A stretch of 64,000 nt of DNA from Mycobacterium ahvazicum (GCF_900176255.2 NZ_FXEG02000003.1:992001-1056000), one strand, 5' to 3'; counted from the stretch's first letter, positions 41,499 through 50,568 are shown. The notes: generated by a model from the sequence alone, not told the origin. Numbers and translations are program-made.

Positions 41499-42674
41499 TT
41501 AGACCTCGACGACGACGGCGCCGCCCTGGCCACCGCCGGCGCACATCGCGGCAACCCCGATACCGCCGCCGCGGCGAGCCAGCTCGTAGACCAGGGTCGT
41601 GACCATGCGGGCCCCCGAGGCGGCGATGGGGTGGCCAAGGCTGCAGCCACTACCGGAGAAGTTGACCTTCTCCTCGTCGAGGCCGTACTCCCGGCACGCC
41701 GCGATCGGCACCGAGGCGAACGCCTCGTTGATCTCCCACAGCGCCACATCCGACGGGGACAGGCCGGCCCGCTGCAGCACCTTTCCGATGACCTTCACCG
41801 CGCCCAGACCGCAGTCCCGAGGCGCCACGCCCGCGGCGGCCCACGCCTTGACCGTGCCCATCACGTTGAGCTTGTTGGCCGTGGCGTAATCGCTGTCGAC
41901 GAGCGCGACGGCCGCGGCGGCGTCGTTGGTACCGCTGCTGTTGCCCGCGGTGATCGAAAAGCCTTCGATCTCCGGGTGCAGCACCTTCAGGCCGGCCAGC
42001 TTCTCGATGGTGGTGTCACGACGCGGGTGCTCGTCGACGGCGAACTCGGTGACCGAGCCGTCGAACTGGGTGATCTTCAGCGGCAAGATCTCGTCGGCGA
42101 ACTTGCCGGCGTCCTGGGCCGCGACGGCGCGCTGATGCGAGCGGGCCGCCCAGGCGTCCATCTCCTCGCGGGTGATGCCGACGCTCTGCGCGGTGTTCCA
42201 ACCCACGGTGATCGACATGTCCTTGGCGGGCGCATCCGGCGTCTCGACGTGCGTCGGCGGCATCCACCGCTCCTCGAACTTCAGTTCAGGTCCCGGGATG
42301 CGCCAGTTCGTCAGCGGCGTCATGGACAGCGACTGCACACCACCGGCGATCAGCACCCGCTCCATACCTGAGCCGATCTGCGCCGAGGCGTTGCCGATTG
42401 CCGTCAGGCTGCCCGCGCAGTGGCGGTTGACCGACTGACCGGGAACGTGCTCGAGACCGGTAGCTGTCGCGGCATAGCGGGCCAAATCGCCACCGCCATA
42501 ATGCGATTCGGCGAAGATGATGTCGTCGATCTCTGATGGGTCGACGCCGGACCGGCGGACCGCCTCCGGGAGCACCGCGGTGATCAGCGTCTCCGGCGGT
42601 GTGTTGACCAGCGTCCCTTTGAACGACCGGCCAATGGCCGTTCGGACAGCTCCGACGATGACGGGTGTTCCCAT
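41499..42674 (-). CDS. Acetyl-CoA acetyltransferase (thiolase)
   Basis: A 391-residue thiolase. The acyl-enzyme Cys86 is in VNRHCAGSL, the other motifs are NEAFASVPIA, GHPIAASGARM (catalytic His) and a Cys in AAMCAGGGQGG. The NSSGTNDAAAAVALV loop is typical. It cleaves a 3-ketoacyl-CoA or condenses acetyl-CoA. It is divergent from an NDMA-type alcohol dehydrogenase. The 145-bp gap between them holds AT-rich sequence with GTATCAAATAC at about 42717-42727 that might be an operator. Confidence 0.9.
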   Translation of the reverse strand: MGTPVIVGAVRTAIGRSFKGTLVNTPPETLITAVLPEAVRRSGVDPSEIDDIIFAESHYGGGDLARYAATATGLEHVPGQSVNRHCAGSLTAIGNASAQIGSGMERVLIAGGVQSLSMTPLTNWRIPGPELKFEERWMPPTHVETPDAPAKDMSITVGWNTAQSVGITREEMDAWAARSHQRAVAAQDAGKFADEILPLKITQFDGSVTEFAVDEHPRRDTTIEKLAGLKVLHPEIEGFSITAGNSSGTNDAAAAVALVDSDYATANKLNVMGTVKAWAAAGVAPRDCGLGAVKVIGKVLQRAGLSPSDVALWEINEAFASVPIAACREYGLDEEKVNFSGSGCSLGHPIAASGARMVTTLVYELARRGGGIGVAAMCAGGGQGGAVVVEV

Positions 42675-42819
42675 GTTCTTAACCTCGCTGCGGTGGGCGG
42701 TCAGACGACGCGAATCGTATCAAATACTGTATAGGCAATAGTAATGGTCTAAATTCGGTACGCCGGGGTCTGTGACGGCGCTAACAATTAAGCGTTTCGG
42801 GTAAAACGGAGGCCGACCG

Positions 42820-43950
42820 TTGAAGACCAAAGGTGCGCTGGTCTGGGAGTTGAACGAGCCGTGGTCGATCGATGAGATCGAGATCGGCGATCCCCGCCGC
42901 GGCGAGGTGACCGTTGCGCTCGAGACGGCCGGCCTGTGTCACTCCGACCAACATTTGCTGACCGGCGACTTCCCGATCCCGAGCTTTCCGGTCCTGGGCG
43001 GCCACGAGGGCGCCGGGATCATCACCGAGATCGGCGAGGGCGTCGAGAATCTGGCCGTCGGCGACCACGTGGTAATGTCGTTCATCCCGTCCTGCGGGAC
43101 ATGCAAGCCGTGCCAGACCGGGCTGCGCAACCTGTGCGACCTCGGTATGGGCCTGCTGTCGGGCCAATCGGTATCCGACGGATCCTTTCGGGTGACCGCC
43201 AGAGGGCACAACGTCCTGCCGATGTCGCTGCTGGGCACCTTCTCGCCCTACGTGGTGGTACATCACACCTCGGTGGTCAAGGTCGATCCGACGATCCCGT
43301 TCGAAGTCGCCTGCCTGGTCGGCTGCGGGGTGACCACCGGCTATGGTTCGGCGGTCCGCAGCGCGGCGGTCAAACCCGGTGAGGACGTCGCGGTCATCGG
43401 AATCGGTGGTGTCGGCGTCGCCGCGTTGCAAGGTGCCCGAATCGCCGGCGCCCGAAGGATATTCGCGATCGACCCGTTTGATTGGAAGCGTGAGCAGGCG
43501 TTGAAGTTCGGCGCCACACAGGCTTTCGCCGATGTCGCCAGCGCCTTCGGTCGCATCGCGGAGGCGACACGCGGCTTCATGTGCCACAAGGTGATCGTCA
43601 CCGTCGGCCGCACCGAGGGCAGCGAAGTCGAATCCTGGATGGGCCTGACCGCCAAGGGCGGCGTGTGCTGCCTCACCGCGATGGGCGGCGTGCTGGACAC
43701 CGATGTCACGCTGAATCTTGCCGGGCTGTCGCTGCTCCAGAAAAGCCTGCAGGGCAGCATCTTTGGCGGAGGCAACCCGCAACACGACATCCCGGCGATT
43801 CTCGAGCTCTACAAACTAGGTCACATCAACCTCGACGACATGGTGACCCGCGAATACCGCCTCGAGCAGGTCAACGACGGCTATCGCGACATGCTTGAGG
43901 GGCGCAACATCCGTGGTGTCATCCGATTCACCGACGCCGACAGGGTTTGA
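42820..43950 (+). CDS. Zn-dependent alcohol dehydrogenase, NDMA-dependent type
   Basis: A 376-residue medium-chain dehydrogenase. Catalytic Zn ligands are in GLCHSDQH and GGHEGAG, and structural Zn Cys in CGTCKPCQTGLRNLC. The nucleotide fold is GIGGVGVAALQGA. The MGLLSGQSVSDGSFRV and HTSVVKVD segments match the NDMA-dependent (mycofactocin-linked) alcohol dehydrogenases of actinobacteria, which hold NAD(H) tightly. The start is TTG, after GGAGG at 8 bases. It is divergent from the thiolase, suggesting alcohol oxidation and later beta-cleavage. Confidence 0.88.
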   Translation: MKTKGALVWELNEPWSIDEIEIGDPRRGEVTVALETAGLCHSDQHLLTGDFPIPSFPVLGGHEGAGIITEIGEGVENLAVGDHVVMSFIPSCGTCKPCQTGLRNLCDLGMGLLSGQSVSDGSFRVTARGHNVLPMSLLGTFSPYVVVHHTSVVKVDPTIPFEVACLVGCGVTTGYGSAVRSAAVKPGEDVAVIGIGGVGVAALQGARIAGARRIFAIDPFDWKREQALKFGATQAFADVASAFGRIAEATRGFMCHKVIVTVGRTEGSEVESWMGLTAKGGVCCLTAMGGVLDTDVTLNLAGLSLLQKSLQGSIFGGGNPQHDIPAILELYKLGHINLDDMVTREYRLEQVNDGYRDMLEGRNIRGVIRFTDADRV

Positions 43951-44042
43951 TCGCACCTGGTGCGCCAACGTCGAGATGTTGGGCGACTGTGACATTTCCC
44001 CCCGATAACTCGACGTTCGCGCGGCGTGAGCACAATGAGTCC

Positions 44043-44432
44043 ATGACCACCACCCCCGTAGCCCAGCGTGAGGCCCAGAACGCCGCATACCGAGTCGCCG
44101 CGATGTTGATGAGTGTCGGCACGGTGCACTTCCTCGCCCCCAAACCGTTCGACACAATCGTCCCCGTCGAGCTGCCGGGAGATCCGCGCTTCTACACCTA
44201 CGCATCGGGTGTCGCCGAGATAGCCACCGGCGCCTTGCTGGTGCCGCGACAGACCCGGCGGTTCGCCGCACTGGCCGCCGTCCTGCTGTACATCGGCGTG
44301 TTCCCGGCCAACGTCAACATGTGCCGGTTGTGGTGGAACAAGCCGTGGCCGATGCGCATTGCCGCCTTCGCCCGGCTGCCGCTTCAGATTCCGATGATCA
44401 CCACCGCGTTGAAGATCATGCGCAACAGCTGA
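44043..44432 (+). CDS. DoxX-family membrane protein
   Basis: A 129-residue protein with about four membrane helices: YRVAAMLMSVGTVHFL, ASGVAEIATGALLVP, FAALAAVLLYIGVFPANVNM and LQIPMITTALKI. The HFLAPKPFD and PANVNM features are typical of the DoxX-like set in mycobacteria. The ATG at 44043 is the first credible start. It is followed after 12 bp by a DMT transporter gene on the same strand. Function unknown; DoxX proteins are linked to redox stress in some species. Confidence 0.78.
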   Translation: MTTTPVAQREAQNAAYRVAAMLMSVGTVHFLAPKPFDTIVPVELPGDPRFYTYASGVAEIATGALLVPRQTRRFAALAAVLLYIGVFPANVNMCRLWWNKPWPMRIAAFARLPLQIPMITTALKIMRNS

Positions 44433-44444
44433 CCGGAGCGTCAG

Positions 44445-45356
44445 GTGAAAACCACCGGACTCGCGGTACTGCTCGCGTTGGCGGCCGCGCTGATGATCGG
44501 CATCGGAGACGTCCTGGAACAGCGATCCGCCCAGCAGGTAACCGACAAACCGGTCAGCACCCCGGCGCTGTTCCATCGGCTGCTGCGCGATCGACGTTGG
44601 TGGCTGGGCAGTCTCGTGGCCGCCGCCGGGTTCGGGTTGCAGGCTGCGGCGCTCGGCCTGGGTTCGGTGGTTCTCGTGCAGGCGCTGTCGGTGACGTCGC
44701 TGCTGTTCGCGCTGATCATCAGTAGCACCACAAATCACCGCAGAATTTCACGCTGGCAAGCTATTTGGGCTTTCCTCCTCGTTGGTGCCGTCGCGGTGGT
44801 GGTGACGGTCGGGGATCCGCAGGCCGGCACTCCCCGTGGGTCCATCAAGACATGGACGATCGTGGCTTTGATCCTGGGCCCAGCCTTGATCGTGTGTGTG
44901 ATCGGCGCTCGGTTGACCTCGGGCTGGCTCAGCGCGCTGCTGCTGGGGCTCATGTCGGGAGCGTTGTGGGGGCTTTTCTCGGTGTTGACCAAGGGTGTGG
45001 TCGACCAACTCGGCCGCGGCATTCCGGAGTTGTTGCGAACCCCCGAGTTGTACGTGTGGGCGGTACTGGGGATCGCCGCGACGGCCTGGGAGCAGTCGGC
45101 GTTTCGGGCCGGCTCGCTGACCGCGTCGCTGCCCGCGGTGACGGTCGCTGAGCCACTCGTCGGTTCGGTGCTCGGCGTCACCGTGCTGGGCGAGACGTTG
45201 AGCACCAACCACGTCGGCATGGTTGCGCTCGGTGTCTCGGTCGCGGTGATGATCGCCGCGGCGGTGGCGCTGGCACACAGCCAGGCCGCCGGAACCCCGG
45301 CCGCCGATCCGTCCGTCGACGCGCGATCAGCGTCGCCGCGAACCGATCCGGTGTAA
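44445..45356 (+). CDS. DMT-family transporter
   Basis: A 303-residue membrane protein with about ten helices arranged as two similar halves, opening with LAVLLALAAALMIGIGDVLEQRSAQ. Others include LVQALSVTSLLFALIISS, AIWAFLLVGAVAVVVTVG and AVTVAEPLVGSVLGVTVLGE. This is the drug/metabolite transporter fold. The start is GTG after GGAGCG. Its last 30 bp overlap the convergent VOC gene. Substrate unknown. Confidence 0.85.
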   Translation: MKTTGLAVLLALAAALMIGIGDVLEQRSAQQVTDKPVSTPALFHRLLRDRRWWLGSLVAAAGFGLQAAALGLGSVVLVQALSVTSLLFALIISSTTNHRRISRWQAIWAFLLVGAVAVVVTVGDPQAGTPRGSIKTWTIVALILGPALIVCVIGARLTSGWLSALLLGLMSGALWGLFSVLTKGVVDQLGRGIPELLRTPELYVWAVLGIAATAWEQSAFRAGSLTASLPAVTVAEPLVGSVLGVTVLGETLSTNHVGMVALGVSVAVMIAAAVALAHSQAAGTPAADPSVDARSASPRTDPV

Positions 45357-45695
45357 GGTCCCGTCGGGATCGATGTAGGCGAATTCCCTTAAGCCGTAAG
45401 GCGTATCGACTGGTTCCACCAAACGGCCCTCGAGATCCTTCAGCGCGGCCCACTGCGCGTACAGGGCGTCGGCGTCGCTGACATAGAAGTACACGCTCGA
45501 TGCCGTGCGCAGCGGATCGTGTTCGGCCCACTCGCTGAGGTGCATCGACACCGCGCCGCGGTCAACGAAGCCGTAACGCTGGGGACCTTCGTAGCTGCGG
45601 GCATCGAAGCCGAGTCGGCGGTAACGGTCCAAGGCGATGTCGAGATCTCGAACGGGAACGATCGGGGCTACCGAGGCGAAATCGATTTCGGGCAC
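45327..45695 (-). CDS. VOC family protein (bleomycin resistance-like)
   Basis: A 122-residue single-module VOC protein: VAPIVPVRDLDIALDRYRRLGF, SSVYFYVSDADALYAQWAAL and FAYIDPDGTLHRIG. The length and the ADALYAQW helix fit bleomycin-resistance-type proteins that bind rather than turn over ligands. Start GTG at 45695. It is convergent with the DMT transporter and overlaps it by 30 bp, and divergent from the sensor-type lipoprotein. Confidence 0.85.
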   Translation of the reverse strand: MPEIDFASVAPIVPVRDLDIALDRYRRLGFDARSYEGPQRYGFVDRGAVSMHLSEWAEHDPLRTASSVYFYVSDADALYAQWAALKDLEGRLVEPVDTPYGLREFAYIDPDGTLHRIGSRRR

Positions 45696-45738
45696 ACCGT
45701 GAGTCTGTCAGCTCGTCGCGCTGATCGCGCCGGCGAAC

Positions 45739-45754
45739 GCTGTCGTATGCTCCA
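45739..45754 (+). promoter_or_regulatory. Promoter repeat upstream of the first sensor-type lipoprotein
   Basis: GCTGTCGTATGCTCCA occurs here and, identically, at 46641-46656 before the second copy. TATGCT is a good -10 hexamer. An AGGAAGG ribosome site follows in both cases, so the promoter was duplicated with the gene. Confidence 0.6.
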
Positions 45755-45783
45755 CCGAGTCGACCGCAGCAGGAAGGCACTCA

Positions 45784-46542
45784 ATGATGAGTCAGCTATC
45801 GGCCTTCGCCGCAGTCGCCGCCACCGTGATGCTGACGGCGGCGTGCGACAGCAACGGGGGTGGCACCGGCACCTCTTTCCCATCGTCGACCGCGACGACT
45901 TCGTCGAAACAGGCACTTGCGCCAATGGCACTCGTGGATCTCTTGCTCACTCCGGCCGAAGTCGACAACGTTCTGGGGGTTAACGGCTCAAGGACCGACA
46001 AGGTGTCCGACTCGCTGCAAGAAGACCCAACCGCCGGAATGGGCCCCAAGGGATTCAGGTTCCCGGAGGAATGCTTGTACATCACCGGACCTGCCCTCGC
46101 ACCGGTATTCGCCAACAGCGGGAGCACGTCGGTACACGGCGAGCGAATTACCGAGCCCTCCCCCGGCGGGTCGACTGAGTCCAGTCCCGACGCAAACCAG
46201 TATGTGGTGCTGTATCCGTCCGCCCAACAGGCGAACGCCTTCTTCAACAACTCTGCCCAGCGCTGGCCCGCGTGTGCCAACCGCCAAGGCACTGTTCCCG
46301 ACGGCGCGATCTCCCCGGGCTTCCAGTGGACGGTCGGACCGGTTTCCACTGAAAACGGAGTTCTGAGCACGACCGTGTCGGTAAACCTCACCAAGGATGG
46401 CGAGCACATCGTCAAGGCCTGCCAGCGGGCGCTGACGGTACGCAACAACGTCGCGATCGACGTCGACGGGTGCCGCCAAAACCCGGGCAACGTGGGCGTC
46501 GACATCGCCAATATGATCGCCGGCAAAGTCGACAAACAGTAG
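45784..46542 (+). CDS. Lipoprotein with PknH-type sensor domain, copy 1
   Basis: A 252-residue lipoprotein. The signal peptide ends in the lipobox MLTAAC. A Ser/Thr linker leads to a domain of about 190 residues related to the extracellular sensor of the PknH kinase: LLTPAEVDNVLG, FPEECLYITG, QQANAFFNNSAQRWPACANR, VKACQRALTVRNNVAIDVDGC. The four Cys correspond to the two disulfides known in PknH. It would bind an extracellular ligand. It is tandem with copy 2 at 46737. The first of two ATGs (45784, 45787) is annotated. Confidence 0.82.
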   Translation: MMSQLSAFAAVAATVMLTAACDSNGGGTGTSFPSSTATTSSKQALAPMALVDLLLTPAEVDNVLGVNGSRTDKVSDSLQEDPTAGMGPKGFRFPEECLYITGPALAPVFANSGSTSVHGERITEPSPGGSTESSPDANQYVVLYPSAQQANAFFNNSAQRWPACANRQGTVPDGAISPGFQWTVGPVSTENGVLSTTVSVNLTKDGEHIVKACQRALTVRNNVAIDVDGCRQNPGNVGVDIANMIAGKVDKQ

Positions 46543-46640
46543 ACGTTGCACCGTCCGCACGAATTCAGCGTTTCCCTCTGCCATCTCGCTTGGCGTGTTG
46601 GATGCGTCCCGCTGCCCGCAAACACCCCAGGACCCGCGAA

Positions 46641-46656
46641 GCTGTCGTATGCTCCA
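46641..46656 (+). promoter_or_regulatory. Promoter repeat upstream of the second sensor-type lipoprotein
   Basis: This repeats the 16 bases at 45739-45754 exactly. The distance to the start is larger here (about 80 bp against 30 bp), because an extra stretch containing ACCATGCTCGCAACG and a second GCTGTCGAGTCGACTCGAG palindrome was inserted. Confidence 0.5.
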
Positions 46657-46736
46657 TCCGCAAACACCCTCTGACCGGCCGACGCGCACCATGCTCGCAA
46701 CGCTGTCGAGTCGACTCGAGCAGGAAGGCACCAACG

Positions 46737-47489
46737 ATGCGCCCATTTGCCGTCGCCGCCGCCGTCGTCACTACCGGGATATTGGTCGCTGCCTGCGGCG
46801 GTAGCAACGGCGGTGGCACAGCTTCGTCGACCACCACCACTTCGTCGAAGCCTCCCCTGGCGCAGGCCGCACTGCCGAGCCTGTTGCTCACTCCCGCCGA
46901 GGTAGACAGTGTTCTGGGCGTCACGGGGTCGAAGAACGACAAATCGTTCGACACGCTCCAAGAGGACAAGAGCACTGAGGTGTTCCCCAAGGGATACAAA
47001 TTCCCCGCCGAGTGCCTCTACATCACCGGCGTGGGCTTGACGCCCATTTACACGGGCAGCGGCAACACCGCGGTGCACGGCGAACGTGACATTGCGCCGA
47101 TTCCCGAGGGTTCGACCGATCCGAACCCGGACATCAGCCAATTCGTGGCGTTGTTTCCGTCCGCCGACCAGGCGAACGCCTTCTTCAACACGTCGGCCCA
47201 GCGTTGGCCCGCCTGCGCCAACCACCAGGAAACCGTTCCCAGCGGCGGCGACCCGGACGCACCGGATATTCAGTGGAAGGTGGGACCCGTTTCCAACAGC
47301 AACGGAATATTGAGCACGACCGTGAGCGTGACCCTGAGCAAGGGCACCGAGTCGATGGGCCAAACCTGTCAGCGAGCGCTGACGGTCCGCAACAACGTCG
47401 TGATCGACACTGAGGCATGCCGTAAGGATCCGGGGGACGCGGGCGTCAGCGCCGCCAAACAGATCGCGGCCAAAGTCGACAAGCAGTAA
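46737..47489 (+). CDS. Lipoprotein with PknH-type sensor domain, copy 2
   Basis: A 250-residue lipoprotein with lipobox LVAAC and the same domain and four Cys as copy 1 (AECLYITG, WPACANH, TCQRALTVRNN, DTEACRKDPG). It shares long runs with copy 1, such as FFNxSAQRWPACAN and CQRALTVRNNV. The ATG at 46737 follows AGGAAGG; earlier in-frame starts lack support. The two genes arose by tandem duplication including their promoter. The ligand pocket has diverged (for example in the loop after YITG). Confidence 0.82.
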   Translation: MRPFAVAAAVVTTGILVAACGGSNGGGTASSTTTTSSKPPLAQAALPSLLLTPAEVDSVLGVTGSKNDKSFDTLQEDKSTEVFPKGYKFPAECLYITGVGLTPIYTGSGNTAVHGERDIAPIPEGSTDPNPDISQFVALFPSADQANAFFNTSAQRWPACANHQETVPSGGDPDAPDIQWKVGPVSNSNGILSTTVSVTLSKGTESMGQTCQRALTVRNNVVIDTEACRKDPGDAGVSAAKQIAAKVDKQ

Positions 47490-47573
47490 TCATCGCGCGT
47501 CAGTTCCCCTGGCGTTCAGGCGATTCGAGCAAGCCCGACAAAACGACAGTGACTTTGGTAAGAATGGGATGCT

Positions 47574-48080
47574 ATGCCGCGCTCATTCGACATCTTGACC
47601 GAATCGCCCGCCAGTGTTGACCAAATCCACGCGGCGTTCAGTAGTGAGGCCTATTGGCTGGCCCGGATCGCCCTGGGGGACGCCGCGACCACCACACTGG
47701 ACTCGCTGGATGTCGACCCCGCCGGCAGGGTGACAGTGCGGGTTACTCAGCACGTGGGACGCCAGCTGCTGCCCGGACCGGTCGCCAAATTCGCACCTGG
47801 CGAGCTGAAACTCGTCCATGAGGAGACGTGGAAACCCAACGGCGACGGCCAGGTTCTCGGGCAGGTCAACGTCTCGACTTCGCCAGGGGTAGGCGGGGCC
47901 CGCGCACAAGCATGGCTGGAGCCCAGCGGTGCCGGCACACAGTTGCGGTTCGCGGTCAACGTGCACGTGAAAATCCCATTGGTGGGCGGCAAACTGGAGA
48001 AAACTCTCGGCGCGGGTTTGTCTGACAGCATCCCCGCGGTGCAGCGCTTCACCACCACCTGGATCGCCGACCACTCCTAG
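47574..48080 (+). CDS. DUF2505 domain protein
   Basis: A 168-residue protein matching DUF2505, a START-like fold: SFDILTESPASVDQIHAAFSSEAYW, VTVRVTQHVGRQLLPGPVAKF, LKLVHEETWKPNGDG and the final helix DSIPAVQRFTTTWIADHS. The fold makes a hydrophobic cavity, so lipid or steroid binding is likely but not proven. No signal peptide. A possible -10 lies in AAGAATGGG before the ATG. Confidence 0.82.
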   Translation: MPRSFDILTESPASVDQIHAAFSSEAYWLARIALGDAATTTLDSLDVDPAGRVTVRVTQHVGRQLLPGPVAKFAPGELKLVHEETWKPNGDGQVLGQVNVSTSPGVGGARAQAWLEPSGAGTQLRFAVNVHVKIPLVGGKLEKTLGAGLSDSIPAVQRFTTTWIADHS

Positions 48081-48183
48081 GCCTACTGCCCGGCGCTCGC
48101 CCCTTGCCATGCGAGTGCGTCGAGGTGTTAGCTCTGTACTCGTTAGCAACCAACGCTGCCTGGCTAATGGGAGGCTTTGCCCA

Positions 48184-48423
48184 ATGCTTCGTCAGATGTT
48201 CGCCGTGGGAGCTATTGCGGCAGGGATAGCGGGGATGCCCCCAGCCCACGCTGCGCCGTCCACCACCACGTCTCCTGCACCGACGACGGGTTCGAGCGTC
48301 TACTACCCGAACTGCAAGGCCGCCTGCGATGCCGGTGCGGCTCCGATTTATCGGGGACAGCCGGGCTATCGGGCTCCTCTTGACCGTGACAACGACGGCA
48401 TTGCCTGCGAAATCTGCCACTGA
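48184..48423 (+). CDS. Secreted excalibur calcium-binding domain protein
   Basis: A 79-residue secreted protein. The signal peptide is FAVGAIAAGIAGMPPAHA. The mature part has a Ser/Thr/Pro linker and one excalibur domain with YYPNCKAACDAG and PLDRDNDGIACE, where the DxDxDGxxCE loop binds calcium. GGGAGG lies 9 bases before the ATG. It is followed after 9 bp by a lipoprotein gene, so the two are probably an operon. Confidence 0.82.
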   Translation: MLRQMFAVGAIAAGIAGMPPAHAAPSTTTSPAPTTGSSVYYPNCKAACDAGAAPIYRGQPGYRAPLDRDNDGIACEICH

Positions 48424-48432
48424 GAGGTACCC

Positions 48433-48942
48433 ATGTTCCGATTGAAGGCCACCATCGGCGTGTGCTGCGTCGCCGTGACGGCGTGCGGTTCGCACCAGGC
48501 GTCCGGCCCGAGCACGTCCGGCTCGAGTTCGGCGAAACCATTGGCCAGCAGCAGCATTGCCGCTTCTCCCCCTGCCACTACGACCGTCGCTCCCCCGGCT
48601 ACGAGCAGCGCACCGCCCGATTGTGTCGGATTGTCGATCTGCACTCCACCGCCGCCGGACGCCGAGGGGAATCCTGCGTGTTATTACTCCGATGGCTGGC
48701 AATCGAATTCAGCCGGGGCGGGCATCGAAGTCTGGTACTTCCACGAGCCGCAGAACATGTCGAAGCCGGACAAGGTCACGGCAATAGTGCGCAAGAAGGA
48801 CGGCACCAACGAGTCTCAAGATGCCGCAATCGCGGCCGGCCAACAGACACATCGCTTCGAATTCCCGGCCATCGATAAGTCCGCCGTTCAGGAAGTACTG
48901 CTCGCGTCGAGCAGTGGCCGTTGTTTCGTGGTCGGCAGTTAG
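48433..48942 (+). CDS. Hypothetical lipoprotein
   Basis: A 169-residue lipoprotein. The signal peptide is short, with lipobox VTAC. A long low-complexity Ser/Ala/Pro/Thr linker (residues 20-60) precedes a domain with four Cys (PPDCVG, SICTPP, PACYYSD, SGRCFVV) and ITG-like beta strands such as IEVWYFHEPQNM. Unrecognised. It lies 9 bp behind the excalibur gene, so both are likely co-expressed at the cell surface. GAGAGG precedes the ATG. Confidence 0.7.
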   Translation: MFRLKATIGVCCVAVTACGSHQASGPSTSGSSSAKPLASSSIAASPPATTTVAPPATSSAPPDCVGLSICTPPPPDAEGNPACYYSDGWQSNSAGAGIEVWYFHEPQNMSKPDKVTAIVRKKDGTNESQDAAIAAGQQTHRFEFPAIDKSAVQEVLLASSSGRCFVVGS

Positions 48943-49095
48943 ACACGTACCTGGTTCTCCCCCTGGTGTTTTCGCGTCGTTGAGAGGAACTGGCTTCCTT
49001 CTCGGAGGGTAAACCTTTCAACCGCAGGGTGTTTGGCCGCTGGTCAACTAGGTAGGCTGCGTCGTTAGTGCAGGCGACGGATAGAGGAACAACAG

Positions 49096-49950
49096 ATGAC
49101 CCGCATACGCACCATGACACAGGCAGACACCAATGCGGCCGCGCGGATCTGCTACAAGGCGTTCAACGCGATCGCGGCCAGGCACAACTTTCCGTCGGAC
49201 TTTCCCTCGGTCCAACATGCTCACGATCTCGTCGGTGCGTTGCAGCCTCACCCCGGATACTTCAGTGTCGTAGCCGAATCCGATGGTCAGATCATTGGCA
49301 GCAATTTTCTCGACGAGCGCTCCGCGATTTTCGGAGTCGGTCCCCTCAGCGTGGCTACCGATGCCCAGGACAGCCGCGTCGGTCGCACCCTGATGCAGGC
49401 CGTGCTGGACCGAAGCGCCCAGCAGCAGGCATCGGGAGTGCGGCTGGTACAGGTTGCGTATCACAACCGTTCGATGAGCCTTTACACCAAGCTGGGCTTT
49501 CAAACCCGTGAGCCCCTCGCCGCAATTCAGGGCAAGCCACTATTGATGCAGATCAACGGATTTGACGTGCGCAGGGCTCACGAAGGGGATCTGGCGGACT
49601 GCGACAAGCTTTGCTTACAGGTGCACGGCCATGATCGAAGCGGCGAACTGCGCGATGCGATCGCACAGGGATCGGCCAAGGTCGTCGAGCGCGACGGCCA
49701 AATAACCGGCTACACGACCGATGTCGGGTTCACCGGCCACTCCGTCGCCGTGAGCAACGAGGATATCGAGGCGTTGATCGCCGACGCAGAGAAGTTCTCC
49801 TGGAACGGATTTCTTGTTCCGTTGCGCAACGCCGACTTGTTGCGATGGTGTTTCGACCACGACCTGCGCGTCGTCTACCTGCTGAACATGATGGCGCTTG
49901 GTTACTACCAAGAGCCGCGCGGTTCCTTCCTGGCGTCGATCGGTTATTGA
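49096..49950 (+). CDS. GNAT family N-acetyltransferase
   Basis: A 284-residue protein. The N-terminal GNAT domain spans residues 1-145 (IRTMTQADTNAAARICYKAF, GPLSVATDAQDSRVGRTLM, LVQVAYHNRSMSLYTKLGFQ), including the acetyl-CoA loop around QDSRVGRTLM. The remaining 130 residues look like a second, shortened GNAT-like domain with HEGDLADCDKLCLQVHG and DLLRWCFDHDLRVVYL. Substrate unknown. The ATG is preceded by GAGGAACAACAG, a reasonable Shine-Dalgarno. Confidence 0.8.
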   Translation: MTRIRTMTQADTNAAARICYKAFNAIAARHNFPSDFPSVQHAHDLVGALQPHPGYFSVVAESDGQIIGSNFLDERSAIFGVGPLSVATDAQDSRVGRTLMQAVLDRSAQQQASGVRLVQVAYHNRSMSLYTKLGFQTREPLAAIQGKPLLMQINGFDVRRAHEGDLADCDKLCLQVHGHDRSGELRDAIAQGSAKVVERDGQITGYTTDVGFTGHSVAVSNEDIEALIADAEKFSWNGFLVPLRNADLLRWCFDHDLRVVYLLNMMALGYYQEPRGSFLASIGY

Positions 49951-50004
49951 CGAGCGCTGCAAACCCGTCCTGCCGCGAGCGCGGACCAGGGATACTGGCA
50001 CACC

Positions 50005-50568
50005 ATGGACAACACGCAATGGTGGATACCCTGGCTGCCCCTGCTGGGGTCGATACTCGTCACCGCGACCGCATTTCTCGGCGTCATGATCAACAACAAG
50101 AACAGCCGCGCCGCCATCCGATCGGCGCGCATGCTCGATCATCACAAGTGGTTACGAGAAACGCTATTGCAGCTCGGATCGCATGCCGCCGGGCACGCAT
50201 TCGAGATCGACCGCCTGTACAACGTGCGCTCATTCGCCACCAACGACGACGTGTTCACCCAGAATATGCTCACTCTTGCGGGTGAAATCCGGCGACTGTC
50301 AGCCACAGCAGACAGCCTGAGCCTCATCGGATTTCCTGAACTGGCGGACACCTGCGCGCAGATCCGTCACGCGGCCGATCAAGTGGTCGAACCCGCCAAT
50401 GCCCACCGCGAAACCATCCGATCCGATGCTCCCACCGAACACATTCAGCGGACTCGCGCCGCCGTCGACACCCGACTCGCCGAGCTGAGCGAGGCGCGGA
50501 AACGCTTTGTCGCCCACGCCCAGTCGACACTGAAAATGCACGCGCTGCTTCAGGTCGACGGCATCTGA
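50005..50568 (+). CDS. Membrane-anchored hypothetical protein with coiled coils
   Basis: A 187-residue protein. One N-terminal membrane helix (WWIPWLPLLGSILVTATAFLGVMI) is followed by a helical cytosolic part with heptad-rich stretches around LAGEIRRLSATADSLSL and RTRAAVDTRLAELSEARKR. Unrecognised. It begins 54 bp after the acetyltransferase and may share its transcript. It could be a scaffold or membrane-tethered protein. Confidence 0.62.
   Translation: MDNTQWWIPWLPLLGSILVTATAFLGVMINNKNSRAAIRSARMLDHHKWLRETLLQLGSHAAGHAFEIDRLYNVRSFATNDDVFTQNMLTLAGEIRRLSATADSLSLIGFPELADTCAQIRHAADQVVEPANAHRETIRSDAPTEHIQRTRAAVDTRLAELSEARKRFVAHAQSTLKMHALLQVDGI

Noticed and set aside
45792..47363. 523-codon minus-strand frame across both sensor-type lipoproteins
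   Set aside because: Antisense to two tandem genes with lipoboxes and shared Cys patterns. Open by composition.
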